A stretch of 64,000 nucleotides of DNA from Gordionus sp. m RMFG-2023 (taxonomy: Eukaryota; Nematomorpha; Gordioida; Chordodea; Parachordodidae), in assembly GCF_954871325.1 (NCBI RefSeq), contig NC_088776.1, positions 57,684,954-57,748,953 of the forward strand. The letters are read 5' to 3'. Shown here in pieces: positions 1-12,581 of this stretch; the stretch's first letter is position 1, and every line of letters starts with the position of its first letter. The position numbers were made by a program, and so were the translations under genes. A model generated the notes under the pieces. That model saw nothing but the letters and a program-made list of their open reading frames with translations, was not told the origin of the DNA and searched no databases.

Positions 1-2740
1 ATCAAATACATTGTGGATGAATATAGCAAACAACTTAAGAAAATTAATTTGAAATAATATCAATTAATTTAAAAAACAGATATTTATTTTTTAAAAAAGT
101 AAATATTTTATTTAAACTATCATTTCTATAAAATACATAAAATATATTTTAAAAAAAACAATATTTTAAAAAGAAATAAATAATATATGTGATTTCCATC
201 TTAAATCAACAAAATAACCCGATTTTAAACCCGACCTTCTCAGAATTTTTAAAAATTTTGTGTATTAAAAATATACTATAACTAAGAAAAAAAATAAAAT
301 TTTACATCCATGGATATTTAAAGAGAGGGAAAACGGTACATTTTTGACAAAATGCACTTCATTAATTTTCAAATATCTCGAGAATAAATTAAGTTAGAGC
401 AATAATTAAAATTTTAATTTCTTAAGAATATACCTTTAATATGACATAGAAATAAATGTGATAGAAACCCGATTAATACCAAAAACCGGGAATGGTCATC
501 TAAAAAAAATTATTTAATTTTCAAACTTTTCTTTCGGTAGACTGCTTTATATTTGTGTAAAAATACTAGACTGAGTTTAATGTGGGTCTAGGAGTTATGA
601 CCCTTTGTTTGGCTAAAAATGACTGTATGGCGATCCGATTAAAAAATAATGTCTAAATAAAAGATCCTTACTTTATTTTATTTTTTTTTAAGTATTTGAG
701 AGGTGGGGTTGGGGTGGACAATGCTGTTATTTATTTAACACTTTGTTTAAAATCTTCTCTTCAAATTACGTGGCATTAAATAAAATGCCCATACGTTGTG
801 CTTTAAGTAATCTATATTAACAAATTTACTGTTTAAAGCCGTCTTAACAGTAATAAATCATATTTGGTTGTCATTTGCAAAATAAACTTTACAAACGTTT
901 AAATTATACATATTTACTATTGACCGTCGCGGAATGCAAATAAAAATATATTTCTTATATTATAAATATTGGAATTGATAATAAATATCCTTAGTAAATT
1001 TAACCATATATCTATTTGAAAATTTTAACACTCATAATTTTGCGTCTAAAAAAAAATAAAAAAATAATATAATTATTATCATTTAACTTGGTTAAACCAG
1101 ATTAAAATATTCAGAAAATTATTAGATAAAAATCTACCGTTGTTAAGAGCGGATATACCATAAATTTATCGTAATTAACCAAAAAAATGTTTTCTTTTAT
1201 TAATTGCTAAACTATTATCCAATTTTAATTGTAAAATCAGTTTAAACTAATGTTTAACAAAACCTATTATTATTTAAAATGCATACAACATATTCGTAAT
1301 ATTTATTCAAATAAATAAATAATTATATGGAATTAAATGGTATATATTAACTTACCAATATAACAGATGAGAAACAAGAACAATTGAAAGAAAATCAGAA
1401 GATTTTTATTTTTACCAATTCTGAATTAAAGAATTTAAATGATGTTCGAATTATTCTACCCAGTTTATAACATAAGGAATTATTTTTTATTTATATACAT
1501 GTATTAATTCGTTTATTTTAACTATTTTTTTTAACTTTTTTTAAAGAAATTTTACTAATAAAATAATTTAAATTTTTTATATTTTTACGATTTTTATATA
1601 CGTTAAAAAAAAGGGAGAAATTTTATTTTTTGGCAAAATTTTGTTTTTTTTGTTTGAACAAATATAAAATTTATGCATGAGTTTCAAATTTTCTCCAAAT
1701 TATTTTTACGTTTCACCTCCCCACCCCCCCATCTATTTGAATTTTTGAAAATTCGTAAATTAACGAATCAAATGAGTGAATATTACAACCTTTAATGATG
1801 TATAATAATGTTGAAGGTGGCTATTTATTAATCTATAATCTAAAATTATTGTGAAAAATAATAAATGCTAATTAGAGGAAGCGCGCATTTTTTCGCAGGA
1901 ACTAAACTCTACTAATGGTCAAATTTTTTTAACCAAAATTATAAAACTACTAAAAGGCATATGGAGGCTATATTTTTACTTATAGTGGACAATATCTACG
2001 CAAGTAACTTTTTGGAATTTTTATGATTTCTCAAAAATAAAAATTATTTTAAATTGCTTTTTACGACCCAAATAATATTTTATACCAAGTAAATACATCC
2101 CCCCTTTTATGTGGAATATTAATTTCACCTAAAATAGGTAAATTCAGAATATGTTGACTTTGGCTTTTATGTAGAACTATTATTTTCAAACCATGCTCTA
2201 ATTCTTAAATTTGTATATTGAACAGAAATTATGATTTTTTTTAAAAATAAATTAATATTTTATAAATAATATAAAGTTTTTTTTTAGTCTAATATTGTCC
2301 ATAATAATTTTTTTTTAAAATAAATTTGTGTCCTTTCGCAATCAAATCAAAGGTATATTAAAAGATGGCATTATATGACTAAAATAAGGGTATGATTTTA
2401 TTTATAAATATAATCAATTTTGGTTTCCAACAACCCCAATGCGTAGATTCACACTTTCCCAGGATAAAAATTATCGGTTTCCATGTATAAAATTTGAATA
2501 AAAGCAGGTTAATTTAATTTAAAATTTAAGTCTAAGACTAATTAAATGAAATATTATATTTTTTTTGAGGGTTGCCTTCCTTTATTATAACTATTTGTTT
2601 TATAACAAACTACTTAAACAAATCTTATTCAATTACACCAATTCCCAGCATTAAGCAAGCTCAAATGACTACTAGAAATAGAATTAAATACTATAACCTG
2701 GTAAAAAAAATCGATGAAATAATTTTATTTTTATTAGAGT
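1..2740. other. AT-rich stretch without recognisable gene
   Basis: This stretch is extremely AT-rich with long A and T runs, and stop codons interrupt all frames. No homology to a known family was recognised. A weak exon-like frame follows a pyrimidine-rich acceptor near 1,900 (about 27 codons), but it has no phase-compatible partner and is not called. Confidence 0.6.
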
Positions 2741-2786
2741 AAAAAGGTTTATTTATTATTATTATTATTATATTTTTTTTTTCTCT

Positions 2787-4025
2787 TTAGCTTTCACCTT
2801 TTCTGGTGGTAAGCTCCTTCAACATCTCTCTCCACTTTATGTTATTCATACAATCTCTTTTATCTATTTTATACTTCTTTATATTGGCTCTAACTTTATG
2901 GCCCCATTGAAGTTTTGGCCTTCCTCTTTTACGTTTGCCCATCACTTCCAAACTTTCAACTTTATTTCCTATGTAGTTCATAGGCCTTCTCATTGTGTGC
3001 CCATACCACCTAAGTCTGTTTACCATTAACATAGTCTTAATGGGCACTACCTTTAAACTATTTAGTATTCTTGTACTGCGCACCTTATCCTTTCTTGTTA
3101 CCCCAGCAATCATCTTCAGCATTCTCATCTCCATAGTTTGTAGACTTCTCTCGTCTGATTCTTTGGTTGGCCATGTTTCCGAACTATATAGAATAGTTGG
3201 TTGTACTATGGAACTGTAGATTTTTCCCTTTAATTTGTGTGGGATTCTTTTGTCAAATAGCATTCCAGATAAAGATCTCCACTTTAACCACCCTTGATTA
3301 ATCTTATTCTTTATCTCTTTTTCTATTGTGCCGTTTGTTTGTATAGTGGAGCCCAAATATTTGCAGCTTTTAATTGCGGATATCTGCCAATCATTTATAT
3401 CAATACTCTCCGTTTCATCTCCTCCTATCACCATATACTCCGTATTTTCTCTATTTACTTTTAATCCGTGCGTTTCTAGGATATTTATCCAATTCACTAA
3501 CCTTTCTTTCATTTCATCCTTGGATTCGGCAAGTATCACAATATCTGCAAATATCATATTCCACGGGACTGTTTGAGGTATAGACTGTGCTAATACATCT
3601 ATTACTGTAATGAAGAGAAGTGGGCTGAGAGCCGACCCTTGATGAACTCCTTCGGCTATTGTGAAGCCTGCTGAAATACCTGTTGTGCTACGGACCATTG
3701 TTGTATGTCCCATATATATATCCTGTATTATTCTTATATATTTTTCGGGAACTTTTTTATGGCGTAGCGCCCACCAGATAAGTTTTCTTGTGATTCTATC
3801 GAAGGCCTTTTCTAGATCGAGAAAGACCATGTGTAGCTTTTTGTTCTTTTCTCTGTATTTTTCACTCATTTGCCTAATTGCATGGATAGCATCGGTTGTT
3901 GATCTTCCAGGCATAAAGCCAAACTGTGTCTCTCTTATTTCGATTATATCTCTTAATCTTTTTTCTATTATTTTTTCGTATAGTTTTAGACAGTGTGACA
4001 TTAGTTTTATGCCCCTTTTTGACAA
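2787..4025 (-). pseudogene. LINE ORF, 3' part: reverse transcriptase palm, thumb and C-terminus
   Basis: Frame of 412 codons overlapping the preceding one by 19 nt in a different phase; it begins at RGIKLMS, which continues the reverse transcriptase of the upstream frame after a small deletion. Motifs: FGFMPGRST at 36-43, motif A VFLDLEKAFDRI at 68-78, HQGSALSPLLF at 128-138, then FADIVIL at 159-165. In active relatives the last box reads F/Y-A-D-D; here the second Asp codon is missing, an in-frame 3-nt loss that removes a metal-binding catalytic residue. The C-terminus carries the RLRWYGH...GKRKRGRPKLQW block usual in this family. The apparent Met at 4,025 is not a real start. Confidence 0.85.
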
Positions 4026-5716
4026 TTGTGTGGATCCCCTTTATTTTTGAAGATAGGAACTACATAGCTCTGCCTCCATTTTTGGGGAACCTCTTCATTT
4101 TCAAGTATTTTATTGTACAGATTTGTGAGGAGATGTATTCCATCATCTCCTAGTGCCTTAAGGCTTTCTATTGGAATATCGTCTGAACCCCTAGCTTTGT
4201 TGTTTTTCATATGCTTGAGGCATGTGATTATTTCTTGTTCCGTTATAGGTTGTACAAGGTTTTGACAAGGGGAGTGTTCATCGAGATGCAATATGTGGGA
4301 ATTAAAGTTGAGAAGCTCCTGAAAATATTCTTTCCATCTATTCATTATTTCTTTTTCCTTTATTATCAATTTCCCATCTTTATTTTTGATTACTTTCGGA
4401 GCTCCGTTTATATCCCTAGAGTTCTTTTCTCGCTGTTTGGCTAATCTGTATATTTTATTTTGCCCTTCTTTGGTATGTAGATCTTCGTACATGTCATCGT
4501 ATGCCATAGATTTGGCCCTAGCCACCGCCTTTGTAGCTAATCTCTTGGATTTTTTGTATCTTGACTTGTCATCTGCATTTTTGGATTTGTACCATATTTT
4601 ATAAAGGGCTTTTTTCTCCTGTATAGTGGTTTGTACCTCTTGATTCCACCACCATAGTTCTTTGTGTGATTTGTTGCCTCTTCTTGTCAAGCCTAGCGTC
4701 GATTTTGCAGTGTCTATTAATCTGGGTGAAAGGTCTGTCCAGATTTTTTCACTGACTTGTGAGCAATTTATTGTTTCAATGTTTGCATTGATTGCAAAGG
4801 CATCTGTCATTGTTTTTAATTTGCCCCATTTGATGCAGGGTTCCAGTTTTATCTTATTTTGAGTGGATATATTTGAGATTTGTAAATCCATGATTAGTAG
4901 CTTGTGTTGTGCGGCGATATCTTCTCCTGGGATGACTTTGCAGTCTATTACATCTTTTAATCTTCTGCGAGAGATTAGCATGTAATCTATCTGTGTTTTC
5001 TTAGTACCACTTTCATATGTTATTAAATGACTGTCTTTTTTCCTATAGTAGGTGTTAGTTAAGGCAATTTCGAAGGCTTGGGCAAATTTCAGTACGTGCT
5101 CTCCTTCATCATTTCTTTCTCCGTATCCAAAACCACCATGATGCCTTTTATAGCTATCTCTTGCTTTCCCCACATGCGCATTTAAGTCACCTCCAATTAT
5201 GACTAGGTCATCCTTAGGGATTTCCATTACAGCTTCATCAAGGATAGCTCTAAAGTCATCTTTCTCTTCTTCCTTACAACCCGTTTGAGGAGCATATACT
5301 GATAGGATGTGTAGTATTGATTGACCAATGCAGAGTTTTATCTTCATTAGTCTATCAGAGATCCTGTTGACTTCTACTACTGAAGAGGTTAGGTCTTGGC
5401 TGAGGATGATGCCGACACCGTTCCTATTGCTAACAAGTCCATTATAGTACAATTTATACCCATCTCCAATCATCAAAGTTTTCTGTCCTTTCCATTTCGT
5501 CTCTTGTATACACGCTATATCAACTTTTCTCTTGTTCAACATTGATGCCAATTCTCTCGTCTTACCTTTAAGCGTCCCAATATTCAAACTTGCCAGTCTT
5601 GTCTTCTTTGCTTTGACCTTTACTTTATTTTTCACAGGATGGAGGTCTACACCCTGCGCGTCGCATGGAGGGAACGCCCTAGCTTTCATATTCATATTTT
5701 CATTTGTGTCCTTCAT
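4007..5716 (-). pseudogene. LINE ORF, 5' part: AP-like endonuclease plus start of reverse transcriptase
   Basis: This frame of 569 codons encodes an exonuclease-endonuclease-phosphatase (EEP) domain at residues 40-275. It makes the DNA nick that primes target-primed reverse transcription. Visible catalytic positions are Asn45 in LNIGT, Glu72 in QETKW, the YAPQ loop at 141, Asp177 and Asn179 in GGDLNAHVG, Asp244 in TQIDYML and His271 in AQHKLL. The FGYGERN segment at 196-202 is typical of LINE proteins annotated as craniofacial development protein 2-like. From about residue 480 the N-terminal fingers of reverse transcriptase begin (KARGSDDIPIE, then VVPIFKNKGDPHNC). The frame ends within a few codons after this, where the remainder is found in another frame. 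The first Met is taken as start; nothing upstream is open. Confidence 0.85.
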
Positions 5717-5760
5717 CTAAAATTTGATGAATCATTGATAGTTTTTCATACTATTTTAAC

Positions 5761-6600
5761 TTGTTCTATTAATAAGATTGGTCTGGTTTATATAGAGAAG
5801 TTAATTTTATATTTATAATATAAAAAGTTTTATTATCATATAAAGATAAACGGACTTTAATCAATCTTAATTTGTTTTAATTCATAGCGGAGCTAGATAT
5901 TGTATTTATATTTCAATAATTGTGCAATGTAAAATATACGAATATTAATTTTATTTTTGGTATTTCCTCTTCTTCAATGACAGTTCGAGATATTCAATCA
6001 TAAAATTAACCATTGAATGAAAATTTGATTTTTATTATGATTTATAGAACCAGTATTTCATTTAAGAAATGCTTTTTTGAATTATTTTAATATTAATTTC
6101 AAATACATGTTATGAGGGATAAAATTTGAACATACAATTCAATTATAAAACAATACATAATAATAAAGTATAAAAACTTATATTATTTTTATTTTAAAAA
6201 TATTTCTAAAATTTCAATTATCTTAAAGATTTCATTTTTTCAATTTTAACTATATTATTACCATTCCCCTGAAGATTTCATAACAAGTTTTTTAATAATT
6301 AAAATTTTATATCTGATCGCCAACCATATTACACTTTTAAACCACTTTTATGCCCCTTAAATTTTTACAGCCAAATAAAATATATAAACCATTTTATTTG
6401 ATTATAAACAAAGTTGTTTATCAAAAATTTTACAAGTAATTTTTAAATAAATTGGTTATTATATTATATTATTAATATATCTAATTAAAATAATAATTCA
6501 AGAACCATTTTTTAAATAGTATATTTAATCTATCATGATATAATAATAGTCATTTTGTTCATTCAATAATAAGCTCTATATTTATGTGATGCATGTTAAC
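5761..6600. other. AT-rich spacer, no gene seen
   Basis: Simple AT-rich sequence with short A/T runs and no frame above background. No repeat family was recognised. Confidence 0.5.
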
Positions 6601-6848
6601 TCCCTTCTTCCCTACTACTTCTTTGCCTATTTTTTCTCCTTCTCCTAATAACCAAAGGCTTCAGGGCCAATTTCTCAACAGCCATTTTCCCGGGATCTCC
6701 CTTGAAAAGTGAAGAAGAGAACTGAGGCCCCAGTTGTTCACTCACAATGACTCTCATGGATCTGGAGCATAAAATTAAGCGTAGTCAATCACCAACCTAA
6801 ATTTCCGTCTGATGTGATAGATTCGGAAATCCAGGAATAGAGAATTGA

Positions 6849-7277
6849 CCATCACTCCATCTTGGGCTTCTTCGGACATCAACAGTCTGGGAGAAGAGTT
6901 ACGTCTATCATAAATTCTCTAGAGGCTCGCTTTCTGGAGTTGACAATGATTTTGGTGCGCCCCAAGCAGGATCCACGGTCATTCCACCCATTAACAACAT
7001 CCTCAAATGTATTGTCAATGTTGATAATAATAGATTCCATGCAGATGGAAACTTCAGCAGAGAGTCCAGTCTAAATATAGAGGATGCCAAGCTCGCGGTA
7101 GCCTCTCTGATGTCTCCCTTCACTGAGGGGATCGGCAGACGGGGGTTGAGACACAGGTTCAACCATCTTCGAATTCGTAACAATGAAGGAAGATACTTAT
7201 GCTACGTCTACGCACGTGAGCCCTGGTGCAAGTTATTTGCCAATTATCCAGCAACTCTTGGTAGCTGGTGTAATTGA
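6849..7277 (+). other. GC-richer open frame of 142 codons, unidentified
   Basis: Between TGA at 6,846 and TGA at 7,275 the plus strand is open for 142 codons, in a patch clearly richer in G+C than its surroundings (about 6,600-7,390). There is no Met near its start, so it is missed by Met-to-stop searches. The translation is of normal complexity (pieces: GSTVIPPINNILK, then SSLNIEDAKLAVASLMSPF, GRRGLRHRFNHLRIRN, REPWCKLF). No family was recognised. It may be an internal exon or a fragment of a mobile-element protein; an antisense frame (6,908-7,183) overlaps it and is less convincing. Confidence 0.3.
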
Positions 7278-8536
7278 AGCCGCTTAAGATAGCCAAATTT
7301 GCTCATTTCTGCATGTTATTCCCGGGACGGCTCTCCCAGAGTCACCAGCGATTTTTTCCGATCCTCTATGGACTCAAGTTAATCCCACTCATGTCACATA
7401 ATTATGTATGAGTAATATAGACACTTTATCATGCGACCCTTGATAATTTTAAATATAAATTTTTAAGTAATGTTTTCATTATCTTTATTATTAAAAGTAA
7501 AAAGAATTTCTTAAAATTCTTGAAAAAATGTATTTATCTATTAATTTTTTTTAACTTAATTGTTTTTCAAAGATTTTTCATATATGTCTTTAGAATACGG
7601 ACCATCAGATTCTCAAACATTTTAAAAAGCTGTTGTTCATAATTCTGCAATTGAATATTTTATATATAATTTATATTTTTTTACTTTTGATATATTGATT
7701 TATGATTACTTACAAATATAAAGAGTCATTCTTGTTGCTTAGGTTTTCTGTTTCCTAGATAAGATGATAATTAATTTTAAAAATATATACATATGAAAAT
7801 TAAAATATTAAATATAAACGATTGAAAATATATATTCATGAGAAAGTGCCGCTTGAAAAATGTCTCTAAACCATTATTATCAACTATTAAGGAAATACAA
7901 CTGAGATAAAAATGCAATAGTTTCATTAAAGTTGCCTACCGAACTCGCTGAGCATAATATTGTTTATGATTAATAGTCTGTTAAAAAAAATATTTTATAG
8001 GAATGACAATTTTATAGTTTTACAAAAAATTATTTGGTAGAAATATTTCAATAATATTAGTTTGATTCTATTCAGTCGCATCTTGATTTATATTAGAAAT
8101 GTTTCGGGTCCTATAAAAAAAAATTCCATCTTTATAATAATATTTATTAAGTTAACTTGCAAACTTGAAAAATACCGATTTATATATCCTATGGTTGTAG
8201 TTGAATATCAGAAACGGTGGAATGTTGATCAATACTTGGGAAAAAGAGAACGGCATAATAAGAAGAAAATTTATTTATTAATAAAAGCAACTATCTTACT
8301 TGAGCTAAATATTCTATTAAACCTTTATTTGATTCAATAAGGAAAATTATTATTTGATCATAAACTAAATACCCATATTAATAAATTATCCAATAATTAA
8401 ACATATAAAAATTTCATAAACTTAAAATTTCGATCCTTTAGCAGAAGAAATAAAATGCCAGATAAAAGACGCAAACAAGTAATTTTGATAAAATATATTC
8501 TTTGCTCTCTTAAAGTAAATACAATGTAGTCTCATT

Positions 8537-8733
8537 TTATCTTAACCAATGATATTGTTCTGCACGCTCTCTTCTGGGCTTTACAATATCCTTTTCTTTG
8601 TTAATTATTAAACCATCAAATGCTACTATCACAGAAAAGGTTTTCTCTTAAATATAGAATAATTAGTTTGGGGGTCTAAGTTTTCCCAATCTATTTTTAT
8701 TAAGTCCTCTTCGTCAGGGCTTTCTATTATTTG
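8537..8733 (-). pseudogene. Decayed coding fragment, unidentified
   Basis: On the minus strand two overlapping frames read like one protein broken by a frameshift near 8,640. The first gives IIESPDEEDLIKIDWENL followed by DPQTNYSIFKRKPF. The second gives FSVIVAFDGLIINKEKD followed by IVKPRRERAEQYHWLR and a stop at 8,537. Charged and aromatic residues are well mixed, unlike random AT-rich translation. The family was not recognised; a transposase remnant is possible. Confidence 0.3.
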
Positions 8734-8905
8734 CTATTACAATTCCAAAGTAGATTATATTTAAATAATATAAAATAGCATGTAAAAAAATGATATTTAT
8801 TTACATTGCTTGGTAGATTAATAATAAAATTTTTAATACTTTTTAAGAAGGTAAATAATTATAAGTCAAAGTTTAAAACATATTTTTTATAAAAATATTT
8901 GTAAT

Positions 8906-9000
8906 GAAAGGTGGGTTAAGAATTTTTTTTTTATTTGTTATAGGTAAATGTACTATGGGTTAAGAATTTTTTTTTTATTTGTTATAGGTAAATGTACTAG
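8906..9000 (+). repeat. Short tandem duplication (about 46 bp, 2 copies)
   Basis: The block GGGTTAAGAA, a T run, then ATTTGTTATAGGTAAATG and TACTA occurs twice head to tail with no visible difference beyond the edges. The GGGTTAAGAATA core recurs near 10,867 and 11,018, so this is the 5' edge of the dispersed repeat described at 9.0, 11.1 and 15.5 kb. Confidence 0.8.
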
Positions 9001-9330
9001 ATATTTAGATATTTTTTACACAATTAAATATAATATAATTTGCAAGTATTTGCAAAAAGTAGATATTAATATGTTGAATGTTTTAAATTATCAAATTATT
9101 AAACTCATTCTTATAATCATAGCTTGTATTTCTATTTAATAGTAAATCAAAATATTTCTAAGAAAATGAAAGTAATTATAGTTATAAGCATTTTTATAGT
9201 AGATTTGTTCCTGGTAAAGATTGTTTATTCATTGATTAATATAATAGCAATAAGCCTACAACTAAGGAGTAGAGACATCCAGGTGTGAAGTATTTGTTAG
9301 AGATATTAAAAAAATGTAAATTTGTAACGA
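9000..9330 (+). repeat. Dispersed repeat family, copy 1
   Basis: A segment containing TTTAATAGTAAATCAAAATA and then TTCTAAGAAAATGAAAG recurs in the same orientation, with many substitutions, at about 11,060-11,300 and 15,520-15,700. Copies share order of short blocks over roughly 250-300 bp. No coding capacity and no terminal repeats were seen, so the type of element is unknown. Confidence 0.5.
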
Positions 9331-9537
9331 ATTATTATAAACTTTAATTTTTTTAAAATTATTGGGAGAAAGTTTATCAAAACTTATACTAATATTTAAA
9401 TTTTTAAAAAAGGAAATAAAAATTATTCATTATCTTATAAGTTACTTTTTCATTAAATTAAATTATTATTTATTAATGAATAATATATTATGAGTTTTTT
9501 TAACTATATCGCTATGGTAATTTGTAAAATCAGATAG

Positions 9538-9645
9538 GACCCCTATTTTTGAACTTAATGATTTTGACATAAATTGCGTCGACCTGTCCTGGTATCCAAT
9601 ATTGTCCATTCTAATAGATTGGATTATAGTATTAAGATCATTAAG
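9538..9645 (+). CDS. Candidate internal exon, plus strand
   Basis: A stretch of 108 nt between an AG at 9,536-9,537 and GTATAA at 9,646 is open in one phase (2 to 2) and gives a 35-residue peptide beginning TPIFELNDFDINCVDLSWYP. A diverged copy of the same DNA lies at about 12,690-12,790, where the frame is lost. Real exon or old duplicate: not decided. Confidence 0.25.
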
Positions 9646-10261
9646 GTATAATTAGTTGTGCTATTTAACGATTACCCTTATTAAAGATTTTAAGACCATT
9701 GAGTTAAAATAGCAAATATAAAATTAAAGAAACATAACAATTATTATAATGATCATATATTGTTTACATGATTTATATTTAAAAAAAATAATCTTCACAA
9801 TATGTACCCTCATAATATATCATCAACTTGATCATCTCATTCTGTATATATTCTACCCTTTATCAAATCTTCGAGTATTTTTTTTACTATGTGCTGATAC
9901 GTTAAACAATTCCAATTTCTTATTTTAACCATTTTAAAAATTATATTAAGATGCTGTGCTTATTTGGTATTTAACCCCGCCGTTTCGCCCTAGATTTTTA
10001 TTAAATAGCTCTATTAATTTTCTGGATAAAATCAAACGTTACAATAAAGGAGGCAATGGTTTAGGATGAGAGCTGGGGTATCCAACCAAAAAACAATACT
10101 AAGTATGAATATACTTGAAATCAAAGGTTGTACACCTAAAATAAATATAAAATATAATTGGGTAATTGGTTTTATCTAGCTAGCCATAATAAATCGGCAC
10201 AGGCTTAGCTTCAGCCATAAATAATTGGCTAAAAAACTAACTATTACCCAATTATAATTGC

Positions 10262-10440
10262 GAACAGACTAACTTGGATTGGACATACATACGATAAAAG
10301 AACAAAGGGTTTAGAAGTAATGCGTAAAAGGAAAAGGGCACTAATGGAATTATAAGGTAAGAGTCAATATATAGAATATAAATATACTAATATTCATAGT
10401 ATGAACAATATAATATTTAAAAAAATTTACTGAGTGACCC
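10262..10440 (+). pseudogene. 3' remnant of an RTE-like LINE
   Basis: The plus strand reads RLTWIGH, then GLEVMRKRKRA and, after a stop, a segment ending MNNI. The same order is found in the C-terminus of the LINE at 2.8-5.7 kb (RLRWYGH, LEVMGKRKRGRP, CMNNIKW). Only the last 50-60 codons remain. An inverted pair (TAATTGGGTAATTGG near 10,155 and ACTATTACCCAATTATAATTG near 10,240) stands directly upstream and may belong to another, older insertion. Confidence 0.55.
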
Positions 10441-10829
10441 CACCTACAAAAAAAAGGGGCATTAATTATTAAAATCTTATCAATAATCATATTAAATTTC
10501 TATATTTATAGTTTTAAAATAATAGTAGAAATATTATATTGAATAAGAGATTCATGCGCATCTTCTATTCAGGAGTGTGTTAAACATCTCGATATGGGCA
10601 TCTCTTTAAGTCGGCTAACTCAATATTTTAGCCTGAAAAATATTGTCTCAGTTTATAGGTTTTGTTTATGAACAAAATTTTATGGCTTTAATACTTGTTT
10701 AGAAAAAATATTTAGTAGCCTTACCCTATATTTACAAAAAAATACCTATTTATATATTCTAATTAGTAGTAAATAATAAATTTTTATGATATAATGCTAT
10801 TTTTAAAAATTATGAAAAAAAAAAAGAAT

Positions 10830-11070
10830 ATATTTTAGTTAACAATCAGGCATATTTACCCGAGTAGGGTTAAGAATAAAAATGTTTATTTATCCTTATA
10901 TACTTAAATAAGATATATTTTAAATATTTTTATGATTTAGAGTTATTTTTATAAAATATAAAAAAAAATTAAAAATATGTATTTTATTTAATAATGAGGC
11001 ATGTTTACCCGAGTAGGGTTAAGAATAAAAATGTTTATTTGTACTTTTATATTTAAATAAGATATTTTTG
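10830..11070 (+). repeat. Tandem duplication of about 148 bp containing TTTACCCGAGTAGGGTTAAG
   Basis: Two head-to-tail copies share TTTACCCGAGTAGGGTTAAG followed by AATAAAAATGTTTATTT and a downstream TTAAATAAGATAT block. The second copy runs directly into copy 2 of the dispersed repeat. Confidence 0.7.
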
Positions 11071-11300
11071 CAAGCATTTGCTTAAAAAAATTATATTAAT
11101 ATGATTTGAAATTATTAAATTAATAGTCCCCTTTTTGTAATCATAACTTAATTTAAATAGTAATCAAAATATTTTTAAGAAAATGAAAATAATTTTATTC
11201 ATATGCAACTTAGCTTATATTAGAGCCATTCTTACTAGAACAGGTTTAACATTTATTACAATAATATAATAGCATTAATTCAAAATTAATATCAATATCT
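11060..11300 (+). repeat. Dispersed repeat family, copy 2
   Basis: Shares AATTTAAATAGTAATCAAAA and TTTTTAAGAAAATGAAAATA with the 9.0-kb copy, in the same orientation, and an AGAGCCATTC block with the 15.5-kb copy. Confidence 0.5.
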
Positions 11301-12415
11301 AATGTATCCCGTTTATAGTAAACTTGTTATATCATGATAGCTCAAACGATTCATAAATCAAAATACATTATGTTAAATTATAAAGCTATGGTCAAGTTTA
11401 GTGATGATATAGGCATCGCTTAGACGATAACTTAAATCGAGGCTTAACTCACATCCGGGAGATATAAAAACATGTGAATTTATATTCATGAAATAATTAA
11501 CAACTTTAATTTGCAAATAGGATATAAAATAATAATTAATAAATTTTACATTTCAGTTGGAGAAATTTTCTCCAAAGGCATATTAGTATTTAAACTAATT
11601 TTACAATAGTTAAAGAAATGATATCTTTTATAACCATATAATGTCAATAATTTTAGAAAACGATAAATGTTTTTTTGCTAAATATAAATATTTCTATATA
11701 TAAAAAAATATGATGAAATATTTTTACGTCTAGGTTGTAATATCGTAAAGCCTCATGCTTGAAACAAATTTAAATCACATATTCATTCAAAGAGTAGATA
11801 AGATCTTAATTGTATATTTAGTTAAGGGGACACCTAGCTAAAAAAAACCAAATAATAAATCTACGTTTAACAGCCGCCCACATTTCTCCACTTTATTTCA
11901 AGTAGATAGCTTTAGACCTCGCGCTATGACAACCATATCTCGTAAAATTACTAATATGGGACTATATATACCATACTTTCAAACTTAATTAAAACATAAT
12001 TTATGACTACAGGCAGAAACTAAAAATATTAACAATATAAAAATTATAACAACTTCAAATTCAATCCAATAGTTATTTCCATGGCCATTTTAAAATAAAT
12101 TTTGATACAATTATAGTTCCATTTTGGGAACTAAATTATATTTTTGTATATTTATTTATATAGATTTTTTCATTTTATAGTGCTTATATTTAATTTAATC
12201 ATTGAGAAAAACCAAATAAATCTGTAATACCAAAATAAAAATTTATAAAAAAATGCTAAGATTAGATTGAATTGTAATATAAAATCAATTTTATAAAATA
12301 TAATACAAAAAAATAAAATTTATAGTCATAAGTAAATATCTATAAAAAATATCACGATATATTAAAACCCATGAAAAAAAATCTAAATTGATATTTTATT
12401 ATTTAATAGCTTTAG

Positions 12416-12494
12416 TTGCCAATTATAGCGGGCTATGCTCATTGACAGATTATCCAGATATATTCAATGTACATGTTACAGAGGAAAGAAAAAA
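12416..12494 (+). CDS. Candidate exon (phase 1 to 2), plus strand
   Basis: Bounded by AATAGCTTTAG on the left and GTGAGG on the right, 79 nt, open only in one phase. The 25 codons give ANYSGLCSLTDYPDIF then NVHVTEERK. Its phase-2 end fits the next candidate exon at 12,582. Not identified. Confidence 0.4.
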
Positions 12495-12581
12495 GTGAGG
12501 ATTATAATTTTTATATGTAAATGATAGTGTAACAATAAAACATTGTTAAAATAAAGGAATGGATGCATTGATTATTTATAG

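Larger units (their letters stand above)
2752..5760 (-). mobile_element. RTE-like non-LTR retrotransposon (LINE), nearly full length, inactivated
   Basis: The two long minus-strand frames here form one LINE: an AP-like endonuclease followed by reverse transcriptase, the order of APE-type LINEs. The element ends at its 3' side (low coordinates) in an (ATT)n run, the short microsatellite-like tail expected of RTE/BovB-type elements rather than a long poly(A). The 5' end is placed roughly just above the first Met at 5,716; no target duplication was identified by eye. It is inactivated by a frame break near 4,020 and by loss of one Asp codon in the FADD catalytic box. The clade (RTE-like versus a neighbouring APE clade) is inferred from motif style, not from a tree. 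Confidence 0.85.

Noticed and set aside
2995-5720. Several plus-strand frames of 60-130 codons
   Set aside because: All are antisense shadows of the LINE proteins.
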